Shown here: piece after piece, positions 19,197 to 27,838 of the stretch
Layout of the letters: each line of letters starts with the position of its first letter
How positions within the stretch are numbered: the stretch's first letter is position 1
Source: Streptomyces sp. RKAG293
GTDB taxonomy: Bacteria; Actinomycetota; Actinomycetes; Streptomycetales; Streptomycetaceae
NCBI RefSeq assembly: GCF_023701745.1
Contig: NZ_JAJOZB010000001.1
Coordinates: 682,001-746,000, forward strand
Length of the DNA: 64,000 bases
Reading direction: 5' to 3'
Notes under the pieces: model-generated
Told to the model about the DNA's origin: nothing
Seen by the model: only the letters and a program-made list of their open reading frames with translations
The model's database searches: none
Position numbers and translations under genes: made by a program

Positions 19197-19271
19197 ATGT
19201 ACATAGGTCTCGGTACCGTCGTGCTCATCGTGATCGTCGTCGCTGTCGTGATGTTCCTGCGGCGCGGCTGA
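19197..19271 (+). CDS. 24-residue single-pass membrane peptide
   Basis: ATG TAC ATA ... encodes MYIGLGTVVLIVIVVAVVMF and four more residues (LRRG). It is one hydrophobic helix with a basic C-terminal end, which would place the C-terminus in the cytoplasm. GGAAGAGG lies seven to eight bases upstream of the ATG and a SigB-type promoter precedes it. Tiny hydrophobic proteins with this layout occur in many Streptomyces and are often stress induced; function is unknown. Confidence 0.65.
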   Translation: MYIGLGTVVLIVIVVAVVMFLRRG

Positions 19272-19324
19272 TCCCACCACACCGGGCGTGTACGTGTGCG
19301 CCCGCGGGGTACGCCCCGCGGGCC

Positions 19325-19370
19325 GTCCGGCAGTCCGGCAGTCCGGTCAGTCCGGTCAGTCCGGCAATCC
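19325..19370 (+). repeat. Short tandem repeat of CAGTCCGG units
   Basis: Imperfect 8-9 bp units (GTCCGGCA, GTCCGGTCA) repeated five times between the membrane peptide and the MFS gene; no function visible. Confidence 0.7.
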
Positions 19371-19454
19371 AGCGGTCCAGCAGGCCAGCAGTCCGCTAGA
19401 ATGAGCGGGTTGGCCTTCGGCGGCGCCCAGTGCGCGCGCCCGGAGGCTTTTTTC

Positions 19455-20705
19455 ATGCCTTCTCACAACTCCGCGCCCACGGCACCCGCCACCACCTCCT
19501 ATCGCGCCCTGCTCCGCAACAGAGAGTTCGCCGGCCTCTACGCCGGCTTCACCTTGACGGTCGCCGCGAGCACCGTGTCGGGCTTCGCGCTCGGCACCAT
19601 GGTCAACCGGCAGACCCGCTCCCCGTTCCTGACGGCCGTCAGCATGTACGGCGCCACCTTCGCGACCGTGTTCGGTGCGCTGACGCTCATGTCGGTCGCG
19701 GACGGACGCCGACCTCGCCGGACCCTCGTCTCGCTCCAGGGAATCTCCCTGCTGGGTATCGCCGCGCAGGCCGTCCCGGGGCTGCCCTTGGCCGCCCGGT
19801 TCGCCCTGCTCCTGGGGCTCGGTTTCTTCCAGTCCCTCGGGACCGGCACGCGGATGGGGCTGCTCGCCGAGGTCGTGCCGGTCTCGGCGTACGCGCTGGC
19901 ACGTTCACTCATGAACATCACATCGGGTGGCATGGCCGTCCTCGGCTACGCCTTGGGCGCCGTCCTGCTGCGGTACCTGAGCCCGCAAGGGGTCTTCGTC
20001 GTCGCCGCGGTCCTGACCGGACTCGGGCTGGCCGTGGTGACGACGACCGTCAGGGAACACTCGATCCGGCTGACCCGTCGCCCCGGACTGCGGCAGACCT
20101 GGACGACGAACGCCGCGCTCTTCTCCCGCCCCGGCCGGCGGGCGCTGCTGGTGAACCTCTGGGTTCCCAACGGCCTGATCGTCGGCTGCGAGGCCCTGTT
20201 CCTCTCCTACGATCCGGACCACGCCGGCATCCTCCTGGCCGCCGGGTCGGCCGGCATGCTCCTCGGGGACCTGACCGTCGGACGCCTCCTCAGCGCCGAG
20301 CAGCGACGCCGCTACGCCTTCTCCCTGCGGCTGCTGCTCGCCGTCCCTTACCTGCTGTTCGCGATCGACCCTCCCGTCCTGGTCGCGACAGCGGCGGTGT
20401 TCCTCGCCGGCACAGGTTTCGCCGCCACGCTGCCCCTGCAGGAACAGCTGCTCGCGCTGACCCCTGATCCCGTCCGCGGCCAGGTCCAGGGCGTGGAATC
20501 CGCCGGCCGGATGACCTGGCAGGGCCTCGGCGCCGCGATCGCCGGTGGCGCCGCCCAGCACCTCGCCGCCGGCCCCACGATCGCCGCCATCGCCGCGGTC
20601 TCCGTTGCCGTCACCGTTGTCTCCCGGCCGTTCATGGCCGGTGACCGCAGTCCCGGCTCCCAGCACGGCGAGACATCCCGCGAGCCGCATCCCTCGAACG
20701 GATGA
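19455..20705 (+). CDS. MFS transporter
   Basis: 416 residues with about 11-12 hydrophobic helices beginning at NREFAGLYAGFTLTVAASTVSGFALG; the loop DGRRPRRTL after helix 2-3 is the MFS 'motif A' equivalent, and SAYALARSLMNITSGGMAVLGYALG resembles antiporter motif C. This type of Streptomyces transporter (EntS/macrolide exporter-like) moves small molecules out of the cell. GGAGG at 19442-19446 fixes ATG 19455. The substrate is unknown; the gene stands alone between the membrane peptide and the glutaminase gene. Confidence 0.88.
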   Translation: MPSHNSAPTAPATTSYRALLRNREFAGLYAGFTLTVAASTVSGFALGTMVNRQTRSPFLTAVSMYGATFATVFGALTLMSVADGRRPRRTLVSLQGISLLGIAAQAVPGLPLAARFALLLGLGFFQSLGTGTRMGLLAEVVPVSAYALARSLMNITSGGMAVLGYALGAVLLRYLSPQGVFVVAAVLTGLGLAVVTTTVREHSIRLTRRPGLRQTWTTNAALFSRPGRRALLVNLWVPNGLIVGCEALFLSYDPDHAGILLAAGSAGMLLGDLTVGRLLSAEQRRRYAFSLRLLLAVPYLLFAIDPPVLVATAAVFLAGTGFAATLPLQEQLLALTPDPVRGQVQGVESAGRMTWQGLGAAIAGGAAQHLAAGPTIAAIAAVSVAVTVVSRPFMAGDRSPGSQHGETSREPHPSNG

Positions 20706-20882
20706 GCGGGCGCCGGCCTGGTCATGGACCCGGCCGGCACTCCCCGGGCTGCGGAGAAGCCTGCGGAGAGGAAGGATGGAGGTCCCGCCGCCAGGAGACG
20801 TCATGGGACGCACCACCATCCGACGATCCGGCCTCCGTGCGGCCGCGCCACCGCTCCAGCCCGAGTCGGAGCTCGCGGGCCC

Positions 20883-20972
20883 GGATCTCCGTGGCCCGGT
20901 TCTCCGTGGCCCGGTTCTCCGTGGCCCGGTTCTCCGTGGCCCGGTTCTCCGTGGCCCGGTTCTCCATGGGCC
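20883..20972 (+). repeat. 15-bp tandem array, 6 units
   Basis: Six head-to-tail copies of GGTTCTCCGTGGCCC (first unit GGATC..., last unit ...CATGGGCC), exact period 15 bp, ending 9 bp before the glutaminase start and directly upstream of its AGGAG. On the minus strand it would read as repeats of RATEN, on the plus strand SPWPG, but no gene in either direction is supported. Confidence 0.95.
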
Positions 20973-20981
20973 AGGAGCGCC

Positions 20982-22310
20982 ATGAGTTCCTCCCGGAGCG
21001 GCGTGGACGTCGTCACCGAGGCTCTGGCGGAGGTGCACGGTCGCTACGGGTCCCTGTCCGACGGCCGGGTCGCCGACTACATCCCGCAGCTGGCCTTCGC
21101 GGACCGTGACTGTTTCGGGCTCGCACTGATGAGCATGGACGGTCACGGCTACCGCGCGGGACGGTGCGGCGTGTCGTTCACGCTCCAGTCCCTGACGAAG
21201 CCCTTCGTCCTCGCCCTCGCGCTGGCAGAGCTGGGTCCCGACGATGTGGGGCGCAGTGTCGGAGCCGAGCCCAGTGGTGAGGCGTTCAATGCCATCAGCC
21301 TCGACGCGGTGACGGGCCGGCCCGCGAACCCGATGATCAATGCCGGCGCCATCGCGGTCACGGCCCTGGTCCCGGCCACCAGCCCCGCCGAGCGGTTCTC
21401 GCGGATCCTGGAGTGTCTCGGACGGTTCGCCGGCCGCTCCCTGTACGTGGACGAGGACGTCTACCGTTCCGAGGTCGAGACGGGTCACCGCAATCGGGCG
21501 CTGGCGTATCTGATGCGCGGGACCGGTGTGCTGCGGGGTGATCCGGTCCAGGCGGTCGACACCTACTTCCGGCAGTGCTCGGTACGGGCCACGGTGACCG
21601 ACCTGGCGGTGATGGGAGCCACCCTGGCGAACGGGGGCACGAACCCGGTGACGGGAGAGCGTGTCGTTCCCGAGCCGGTGGCCCTTCAGGTGCTGTCGGT
21701 GATGGCCATGTGCGGGATGTACGACGCCGCCGGGAGCTGGATGCTGCACGTGGGACTGCCGGCCAAGAGCGGGGTGTCCGGAGGGCTGGTCGCCGTCAGT
21801 CCGGCCCGCTTCGGGATCGCCCTCCACAGCCCTCCGCTGGATGCTGCCGGCAATCCCGTCCGGGGCGTCGCGGCGCTGCGGGAGCTGTCCGAGCGCTTCG
21901 GGCTGCATCTGATGCACAATGCCGCGCCGGGCGCCCCGACGGTGATGCTGTCGACGACCACGAGCAGCGGGCGGATCGCCCTGATCGCGGCTCAGGGCAA
22001 GCTGGACTTCACCGCGGCCGAGCGGGTGCTGTTCGCCCTGGAGCGGCGGAGAGTGGGCGCGCCGGGCGGGGTCGTCCTCGACCTCGAACGCGTCACCGGC
22101 ATGGACAGCACGGCCAAGGCGATGCTGGAGCGCGCGCTGACACTGCTCATCGAGGGTGGACATGATGTGACCGTGGTCGGCGACCTTCCCTTCAGGGCCC
22201 GGGGAACCTGGCGGCGGTCGACGGACCGCGCCCAGGCCCTCGCGGACGCCGAGCACGCACTGACCGCCGCCCGCGACCCGAACCCTGGCCCCGGTCGGCA
22301 CCCCGGCTAG
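20982..22310 (+). CDS. glsA: Glutaminase (GlsA type) fused to a STAS domain
   Basis: 442 residues. Residues 1 to about 300 are a serine-dependent beta-lactamase-like glutaminase: the nucleophile motif in FTLQSLTKPF (S-x-x-K), MINAGAIAV, and YFRQCSVRATVTDLAVMGATLANGG. It hydrolyses L-glutamine to glutamate and ammonia. Residues about 330-425 are a STAS domain (IALIAAQGKLDFTAAERVLFAL, GVVLDLERVTGMDSTAKAMLE), with the anti-anti-sigma phospho-site region GMDSTA. The fusion links glutamine hydrolysis to a signalling or oligomerisation module. AGGAG four bases upstream fixes the ATG. Flanked on both sides by 15-bp repeat arrays. Confidence 0.92.
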   Translation: MSSSRSGVDVVTEALAEVHGRYGSLSDGRVADYIPQLAFADRDCFGLALMSMDGHGYRAGRCGVSFTLQSLTKPFVLALALAELGPDDVGRSVGAEPSGEAFNAISLDAVTGRPANPMINAGAIAVTALVPATSPAERFSRILECLGRFAGRSLYVDEDVYRSEVETGHRNRALAYLMRGTGVLRGDPVQAVDTYFRQCSVRATVTDLAVMGATLANGGTNPVTGERVVPEPVALQVLSVMAMCGMYDAAGSWMLHVGLPAKSGVSGGLVAVSPARFGIALHSPPLDAAGNPVRGVAALRELSERFGLHLMHNAAPGAPTVMLSTTTSSGRIALIAAQGKLDFTAAERVLFALERRRVGAPGGVVLDLERVTGMDSTAKAMLERALTLLIEGGHDVTVVGDLPFRARGTWRRSTDRAQALADAEHALTAARDPNPGPGRHPG

Positions 22311-22385
22311 AACACCGGCACCGGTACCGGGGGCCATTCCCCGGTGGGCGGCCAGCATCTGCCGCCAGGAGCGGTCAGGCTTGGT

Positions 22386-22461
22386 CTGCCGTGGCCCTGG
22401 TCTGCCGTTCCCTGCTCTGCCGTACCCTGGCCTGCCGTTCCCTGGCCTGCCGTGGCCCGCC
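22386..22461 (+). repeat. 15-bp tandem array, 5 units
   Basis: Five imperfect copies of CTGCCGTTCCCTGGC (starts at 22386, 22402, 22417, 22432, 22447; one spacing is 16) between the convergent glutaminase and racemase-like genes. The sequence is unrelated to the array at 20883, but the period is the same. Confidence 0.9.
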
Positions 22462-22464
22462 GTC

Positions 22465-23589
22465 TCAGACCACCTCACAGGCTCGGTCGAAGGCGGCGGA
22501 GTCAAACGGGACGGGGTCGGGAATACCGGCGTCGGACGGAGCGGGCCATGCCTGGGCCGAGCAGTCGACGACCCGGTCGGGGTGGGTCACGGTGTGCCCC
22601 AGGCGCGCCACGAGTTCGCTGCCCACCGTCGGCTGCGGGACGTCCTGCGGGACGAAGAGAACCGAGACCTGCAGGTGCGGCGGCTCCGCGAACCAGCGCC
22701 GTCTGCCCGCCCAGACGAAGGGCGACAGGTGGTGATTGGCGGTGGCCAGACCGAGCCGGGCCACGTTCTTGGCCCGGGGCACCACACCGTGCAGGTCCTT
22801 CGGGGCTTCCAGGCCCACCCCGTGCGAGGTACCGCCCGAGACGACCACCAGGCAGCCGTCGGAGGGCACCTTGCCCTGCAGGAAACCGAAGCGCTCCCCC
22901 TTCACGACCTGCCTGACCTCCAGGACCGACGTCCGGAATTGGGTGGCTTCCTGGTCGCCCAGCCACAGCTGGGTCCCGATGCGGGCGCGGATGCGCGTGT
23001 GGGGGAACTGCGTCTGCACCTGGTCGAGTTGCTCGGCCCCCAGATGGCTGACGAACATCGTGTGCAGGGGAAGACCCGCGGCACGGAGTCGCTCCATGCA
23101 CGCGATGACCTCCCCTGCGGCGTCCGGGCCGCCGGTCCGGTTCAGCGGCAGGTGGATGGCGAACCCCTCCAGACTCACGTCCTCGACTCCGGACCGGAGC
23201 AGGTGCAGGTCGTGGGCGCTGACGCCCGGCGACTTCATGCTGCTCATCACCTCGACCACGACCCGGGCTCCCCTCAGGCTGCGCAGGCTCTCGACGCAGG
23301 ACACCGAACGGATCACCCGCCCCGGCAGCGCGGGGGCCTGCTCACCGCGCCAGTACGGCGACAGGACCAGAACCCTTCCGCTGTACACATCCTTCATCCG
23401 GGCCGCCTCGTAGGTCGTACCGACGGCGATGACGTCCGTGTTCAGGCGCATGGCCTCCTCGGCCAGCGCCTCGTGGCCGAAGCCGAATCCGTTGCCCCTG
23501 ACGACCGGGACCATCCCGGGGAACTGCCGGGTCACCACATCCTGATGCGCCCTCCAGCGCACGGGGTCGACGTAGAGCGTGAGCGCCAT
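22465..23589 (-). CDS. Alanine-racemase-like protein without the PLP lysine
   Basis: 374 residues of the actinobacterial alanine-racemase-like family found near peptidoglycan branching (FemX) genes. The TIM-barrel N-terminus MALTLYVDPVRWRAHQ, the block VVVEVMSSMKSPGVS, and VVSGGTSHGVGLEAPKDLHGVVPRAK are recognisable. The PLP-binding site that is usually KGNGYGFG (compare KANAYGHG in Alr) reads RGNGFGFG here, with Arg at residue 31, so covalent PLP binding should be lost. GGAGGT lies nine bases before the ATG. Either a paralogue turned into a pseudo-enzyme or an enzyme with a different cofactor mode. Confidence 0.8.
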   Translation of the reverse strand: MALTLYVDPVRWRAHQDVVTRQFPGMVPVVRGNGFGFGHEALAEEAMRLNTDVIAVGTTYEAARMKDVYSGRVLVLSPYWRGEQAPALPGRVIRSVSCVESLRSLRGARVVVEVMSSMKSPGVSAHDLHLLRSGVEDVSLEGFAIHLPLNRTGGPDAAGEVIACMERLRAAGLPLHTMFVSHLGAEQLDQVQTQFPHTRIRARIGTQLWLGDQEATQFRTSVLEVRQVVKGERFGFLQGKVPSDGCLVVVSGGTSHGVGLEAPKDLHGVVPRAKNVARLGLATANHHLSPFVWAGRRRWFAEPPHLQVSVLFVPQDVPQPTVGSELVARLGHTVTHPDRVVDCSAQAWPAPSDAGIPDPVPFDSAAFDRACEVV

Positions 23590-23740
23590 GACCGGTGACC
23601 TCCCTCTCGCGGCCGCGCGACGCGCAGCAGTGAAACTGTCGGCAAGTACGGGCATCGCCCGACGTCCGTTCAGAACCGGCCACAATGGAGCGGGAAACCA
23701 CATGCCGTGTGGTCTCGACGATCGTCTCCGGGTCCGTTGC

Positions 23741-23916
23741 TCAGCGCTGGTTGAGCCATCTGCGGACCCAGTAGTTCTGGTCCGCGTCCCGTTCGACGAT
23801 CCACTGGTGGCTGACGTCGCCCGCCAGGCGTCCGGCGAAGCCGAGCAGCGTGGAGCGCAGCCGCGGGCAGGGCCCCGGCGCAGGGCCTCCATGGTGTGGT
23901 TCTCCGGCCCGCCCAT
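23741..23916 (-). pseudogene. Small frameshifted gene upstream of the racemase-like gene
   Basis: A perfect AGGAGGTCTCG-ATG begins MGGPENHTMEALRRGP, then the frame carrying CPRLRSTLLGFAGRLAGDV and SHQWIVERDADQNYWVRRWL to a TGA at 23741-23743 is one base off. Repairing one missing base in the GGGGCCCTGCCC stretch gives about 58 residues. The protein family is not recognised; it is charged and tryptophan-rich at its end. A one-base deletion or a read error in the G/C run is the likely cause. Confidence 0.5.
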
Positions 23917-23933
23917 CGAGACCTCCTGTTCCG

Positions 23934-24263
23934 CTACGAGGTGATGGGGCGGTCGGAGAGGTGGGCGAGCTCAGTGAAGAAGGCGCGGTAGAGGGGCTCG
24001 TCGCCGGTCGGGATCTCGACGGTGGCGAGCAGGTGCCGGGAACTCGTCGTGCCGGCGTATATCGGTTCGTCGAGCTGCTCGACGTTGCCGAAGTGCAGCC
24101 GGGTCAGGCCGCCCTTGCGTGCCTCGGCGCGCACCTTCACCCAGCGCAGCGGTGTCCGGTACGACCCGATGATGCGATTGCGCCGGAACAGCTCGAAGAT
24201 GCCGTGGTCGACCCGCAGATGCACGTCACCGTGCTCGAAGACCTTCGCGTCCACCGAATCCAC
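23934..24263 (-). CDS. Small beta-rich protein, paralogue of the preceding gene
   Basis: 109 residues from a GTG placed one base after the TGA of the upstream gene, so the two are translationally coupled. HGDVHLRVDHGIFELF, YRTPLRWVKV, LTRLHFGNV and a final helix (DEPLYRAFFTELAHLSD) align along the whole length with the neighbour at 24265-24591. The run of beta strands closed by one C-terminal helix is what a PH-like domain shows (compare DUF4429-type bacterial proteins), but this is an inference from pattern only. Function unknown. Confidence 0.65.
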   Translation of the reverse strand: MDSVDAKVFEHGDVHLRVDHGIFELFRRNRIIGSYRTPLRWVKVRAEARKGGLTRLHFGNVEQLDEPIYAGTTSSRHLLATVEIPTGDEPLYRAFFTELAHLSDRPITS

Positions 24264-24264
24264 G

Positions 24265-24591
24265 TCAGTCCGTCCGACGGTCGGCGAGCGTGGCCACTTG
24301 GGTGAAGTACGCCCGGAACAACGTCTCGTCGGCGGGCTGCACCTGGACCGCCGGCGAGCTGGCGAATCTGAAGGCGAGCCGGTCGGTGCCGTAGAGCGCG
24401 GCGTTCGGATCGCGGACGACACCGAAGAACAACTGACCGGGCTTCTCCGGCTTCTTGTAGTGCACCAAGACCCCGAGCCAGCGCAACGGAACTCTGAACG
24501 TGTGCTCGGCGCCTGCCAGGTTGAAGAGCTCGAACACTCCCCGGTCCACGCGCAGGTGCAAGTCCCCGTAGTCGAATATGAGCGGTTCCAT
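24265..24591 (-). CDS. Small beta-rich protein, first of a tandem pair
   Basis: 108 residues. YGDLHLRVDRGVFELF, FRVPLRWLGVLV, GQLFFGVV and the C-terminal helix DETLFRAYFTQVATLAD correspond to the same blocks in the following gene, so the pair arose by duplication, with divergence to roughly one third identity. Strand-rich with one terminal helix, PH-like by appearance. It lies downstream of, and on the same strand as, the rpoA gene, but a strong terminator at 24628-24671 separates them. Confidence 0.65.
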   Translation of the reverse strand: MEPLIFDYGDLHLRVDRGVFELFNLAGAEHTFRVPLRWLGVLVHYKKPEKPGQLFFGVVRDPNAALYGTDRLAFRFASSPAVQVQPADETLFRAYFTQVATLADRRTD

Positions 24592-24627
24592 GCCGGAGAA
24601 GGTATCGCGGCCGTGGGAAGAACTGAA

Positions 24628-24671
24628 CCCGGCCCTGCCGCCTGAGGCTCTCCTCAGGCGGCAGGGCCGGG
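24628..24671 (-). terminator. Terminator of the rpoA-like gene
   Basis: A perfect 20-bp stem (24628-24647 and 24652-24671, arm CCCGGCCCTGCCGCCTGAGG) with the tetraloop CTCT, 24 bp after the rpoA stop codon. Confidence 0.92.
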
Positions 24672-24695
24672 AACGAGACGGAATTCCCCACCCCG

Positions 24696-25718
24696 TCAGT
24701 ACTGCTCGGTCTCCTGGAACCCGGTGTTCCCGTCGTCATCGGCGCTGAAGGCGTCCGCCGCGGCGGTCGGGTCGAATCCGGGCGGGCTGTCCCTGAGGGT
24801 CAGGCCCATGCCGGCCAGCTTCATCTTGACCTCGACGATCGACTTCCCGCCGAAGTTGCGGATGTCCAGCAGGTCCGCCTCGGAACGCGCCGTGAGCTCG
24901 CCCACCGAGTGGACGCCCTCGCGCTTGAGACAGTTGTACGAACGGACGGTGAGATCGAGCTCCTCGATCGGCAGCGCCAGATCGGCGGCCAGGGCCGCAA
25001 CCGTCGGGGACGGGCCCATGTCGATGCCCTCGGCGTCGGCATTGAGCTCGCTGGCCAGACCGAACAGCTCGACCAGGGTCTTGCCGGCCGACGCCAGGGC
25101 GTCACGCGGCAGCACCGCCTGCTTGGTCTCGATGTCGACGATCAGCTTGTCGAAGTCGGTGCGCTGCTCGACACGGGTCGCCTCCACCGTGCAGGTGGCC
25201 TTGAGCACCGGGCTGTAGATGGAGTCGACCGGGATGCGGCCGATCTCCTGGCCCTGCTGCTTGTTCTGGACGGCGGAGACGTAGCCGCGACCGCGCTCGA
25301 CGGTGAGTTCCACCTCCAGCTTGCCCTGGGCGTTCAGGGTGGCCAGAACCAGGTCGGGGTTGTGCACCGTGACACCGGCCGGCGGCGTGATGTCGGCGGC
25401 GGTCACGACACCGGGGCCCTGCTTGCGCAGGTACATCACCACCGGCTCGTCCTCCTCCGAGGACACCACGAGCTGCTTGATGTTCAGGACGATGTCGGTC
25501 ACGTCCTCCTTGACGCCCGGCACGGTGGTGAACTCGTGCAGAACGCCATCGATGCGGATGCTGGTGACAGCGGCACCGGGGATCGACGACAACAGCGCCC
25601 GGCGCAGCGAGTTCCCCAGGGTGTAGCCGAATCCCGGCTCCAGCGGTTCGATGACGAACCGTGAACGCCACACCTCGACGACCTCTTCGGTCAACGACGG
25701 ACGCTGAGCGATCAGCAC
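24696..25718 (-). CDS. rpoA: RNA polymerase alpha subunit, second copy outside the ribosomal operon
   Basis: 340 residues with the complete alpha architecture: N-terminal domain ([63 protein letters not shown]) and C-terminal DNA/activator-binding domain ([41 protein letters not shown]), then an acidic tail ending ETEQY. Dimerisation and beta-binding (NSLRR) and UP-element residues (RSYNC, NFGGKS) are kept. The housekeeping Streptomyces rpoA lies between rpsD and rplQ; none of those genes is here, so this is a paralogue. It differs at several positions from what I remember of the usual sequence (e.g. [33 protein letters not shown]). GTG start with GGAGG nine bases upstream; own terminator. 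Confidence 0.95.
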   Translation of the reverse strand: MLIAQRPSLTEEVVEVWRSRFVIEPLEPGFGYTLGNSLRRALLSSIPGAAVTSIRIDGVLHEFTTVPGVKEDVTDIVLNIKQLVVSSEEDEPVVMYLRKQGPGVVTAADITPPAGVTVHNPDLVLATLNAQGKLEVELTVERGRGYVSAVQNKQQGQEIGRIPVDSIYSPVLKATCTVEATRVEQRTDFDKLIVDIETKQAVLPRDALASAGKTLVELFGLASELNADAEGIDMGPSPTVAALAADLALPIEELDLTVRSYNCLKREGVHSVGELTARSEADLLDIRNFGGKSIVEVKMKLAGMGLTLRDSPPGFDPTAAADAFSADDDGNTGFQETEQY

Positions 25719-25932
25719 AGGAAAAATCCTCCATACTCCGGCGCCCCGACGCGGCGCCACCACCCGTGACTTTACTGGCGTCTGGCCTCCACCGAGCCGC
25801 GCCGTGCTGGCGTCGGCGGCTCCGACAGGTTTATCCCGCTTCTTCCGGCCAGCCGCTCGGGCCGGCCGGCCGGAAGCGACCGCTGGCCAACGCCCGTATC
25901 CGGACCGGCCGCGGAAGGGTCTCGGAGCTCGA

Positions 25933-26760
25933 ATGTCCGTGCGATACGGCAGGGTGGTCGCCATGCGAACACGACGTGGGACGGTGGCGATCACCGGTGC
26001 TGCCGGGCGGATCGGCTCGGCAGTACGAGCCGGATTGCGCGACGAGGTGAAGCGGCTGGTGCTCATCGACCGCGTCCAGCTCACCGCGCAGTCGCCGACG
26101 GAGGACGTCCACCAGCTCGATCTGCGGGACGCCGACGCGGTGGCGGAAGCTCTCCAGGGTGCGGATGCGGTGATCCACCTGGGCGGGATTCCGGACGAAG
26201 CCCCCTTGCCGGACCTCCTGGACGCGAACGTCCTCGGAACGCACAACGTGCTGGAGGGAGCGCGCCGACAGGGGCTGCGGCGGGTGGTTCTCGCCAGCAG
26301 CAACCGTCTCGGCGGCTTCCATCCGGTCACGGAGACCGTGACACCCGACCTGCCCGCACGCCCGGACGGCCTCTACGGGGTGAGCAAGGTCGCCATGGAG
26401 GCGCTCGGGCGCCTGTACGCGGACAAGTTCGGCCTGTCCGTGGTGTGCCTGCGCATCGGGAGCTACGAGGACACCCCGACCGAACGACGCCACCTGTCCA
26501 CCTGGCTGAGCCCCCGCGACTGCCTCGGCTTCGCCCGCGCGGCCCTCACCGCTCCCGACGTGCACTTCACCACCGCCTACGCGGTCTCCGCCAACACCCG
26601 CCGCTTCTGGGACATCGCGGCCGGCGCCGAGCTGGGTTACGTGCCCGCGGACGATGCGGAGGCCTTCGCTTCGAGCCTTCCGGCCGCCGGGGACTCGACT
26701 GGGAGCGAGCTGCAGGGCGGCGCGTATACCGGAAAGGAGTACACGCTCCGTCACATCTGA
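25933..26760 (+). CDS. NAD-dependent epimerase/dehydratase, uronate-dehydrogenase-like
   Basis: 275 residues of the extended SDR type: [18 protein letters not shown] is the NAD motif, [12 protein letters not shown] the adenine-side strand, [10 protein letters not shown] the hallmark of uronate dehydrogenase-like proteins, [10 protein letters not shown] the active-site serine strand, and [20 protein letters not shown] the catalytic YxxxK. Uronate dehydrogenases oxidise galacturonate or glucuronate to the aldarolactone. ATG 25933 has GGAG five to six bases upstream; ATG 25963 is an alternative. It diverges from rpoA and no sugar-acid genes adjoin it, so the substrate is uncertain. Confidence 0.85.
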   Translation: MSVRYGRVVAMRTRRGTVAITGAAGRIGSAVRAGLRDEVKRLVLIDRVQLTAQSPTEDVHQLDLRDADAVAEALQGADAVIHLGGIPDEAPLPDLLDANVLGTHNVLEGARRQGLRRVVLASSNRLGGFHPVTETVTPDLPARPDGLYGVSKVAMEALGRLYADKFGLSVVCLRIGSYEDTPTERRHLSTWLSPRDCLGFARAALTAPDVHFTTAYAVSANTRRFWDIAAGAELGYVPADDAEAFASSLPAAGDSTGSELQGGAYTGKEYTLRHI

Positions 26761-26973
26761 AGACCTCCACGGCAACCGGATCGGGTGAACGACGCGGAGG
26801 TCCAGCGGGTGACACCGCTCCGCTCCACCCGCCTCGTCGTGGCCACCCTCGACGCCCAGCGGAAACCCGCCCGAACCCGGCCCGGTCCGGCAGGGCCGGC
26901 GCGACAAACGGGCGCGGTGACAAGGTCGACCGCTTCCTGGAGGTCGGTGTGGGGCGGCCTCTAGGATGGCGGT

Positions 26974-27795
26974 ATGGCGGATCCTCGACCCACTTCGGCG
27001 TTTCACGTGACCAACATCGGCGTCACGCCCACGGATCGACTGATCGGGGCGCTGGATGCGCAGGCCGACAGCGAGGGTGTACGCAGACTTCGGCAGTGGG
27101 CTCATGCCGCGGTGGCAGCTCAGCCCGGGGAGCGGGCGGTGGATGTCGGGGCGGGCACCGGGTCGGAGACCCAGGTTCTCGCGGCCGCTGTCGGGCCGGC
27201 CGGCGAGGCGGTCGGGGTCGAACCGCACGACGGGCTGAGGGAGGCCGCGGAACACCGCGCGGCCGCGGCCGGCAACGCCGCCCGGTTCGTCGCGGGTGAC
27301 GCGACGGCGCTGCCGCTCGACGATGCCGGCACGGATGTGGTGTGGTGCGAGCGCGTCTTCCAGCACCTCACCGAACCCGCGAAGGCGGTCGGCGAGATCG
27401 TCCGCGTGCTGCGCCCCGGCGGGCGCGTCGTCCTGCTCGACACGGACTGGGCGACCGCGCTCCTGCACCCCGGTGACCCCGAGGTCGTCGCCGCGCTGAT
27501 GCGCCGCGCGCTGACGGCCTCGGCGAATCCCCACGCCGGACGGCAGCTCGTCGGCCAACTGGCCACGGCGGGGCTGGAGATCACGGATGTCGGCTCCCAG
27601 GCACTGATCCAGAGCAACACCAAGGTCAACTGGCAGCTCATCCGCATGCTCGGCGAGTCCGCGCTGCGCGAGGAGCTGATCACCGCGCAGCAGCGGGACG
27701 CGCTGTACGCCGATCTCACCGCCGCCGCCGATGAGGGCGCGCTTCACATGTCCGTGACCATGTTCGGAGTGGCCGCGAGGCTTCCGTCCGCTTGA
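26974..27795 (+). CDS. SAM-dependent methyltransferase (class I, Methyltransf_11/25 type)
   Basis: 273 residues. AVDVGAGTGSETQVLA is SAM-binding motif I, GVEPHDGLREAAEHRAA the acidic loop region, VWCERVFQHLTEPAKAVGEIVRVLRPGGRVVLLDTDW motifs II and III. These small-molecule methyltransferases act on many substrates. TAGGAT at 26962-26967 stands six bases before the ATG, so the message is probably leaderless. The 213 bp upstream hold no gene. A hairpin with a terminator look follows the stop codon. Confidence 0.9.
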   Translation: MADPRPTSAFHVTNIGVTPTDRLIGALDAQADSEGVRRLRQWAHAAVAAQPGERAVDVGAGTGSETQVLAAAVGPAGEAVGVEPHDGLREAAEHRAAAAGNAARFVAGDATALPLDDAGTDVVWCERVFQHLTEPAKAVGEIVRVLRPGGRVVLLDTDWATALLHPGDPEVVAALMRRALTASANPHAGRQLVGQLATAGLEITDVGSQALIQSNTKVNWQLIRMLGESALREELITAQQRDALYADLTAAADEGALHMSVTMFGVAARLPSA

Positions 27796-27801
27796 TCCGA
27801 A

Positions 27802-27838
27802 CCCGTCGGGTCCGACGGGCCGGTCGCCATCACCGGCC
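27802..27838. terminator. Possible bidirectional terminator hairpins
   Basis: Two overlapping inverted repeats, CCCGTCGG/CCGACGGG (27802-27819) and GGCCGGT/ACCGGCC (27818-27838), between the methyltransferase stop and the stop of the minus-strand 49-residue gene. Confidence 0.5.

Noticed and set aside
20801-21016. Minus-strand peptides with RATEN or GEPGH repeats over the 15-bp array
   Set aside because: The repeats come from a 15-bp DNA array; no ribosome site and no unique sequence support a gene.
22381-23598. Plus-strand frame of 405 codons opposite the racemase-like gene
   Set aside because: No recognisable motif; the minus-strand gene has full-length family similarity and a good ribosome site.
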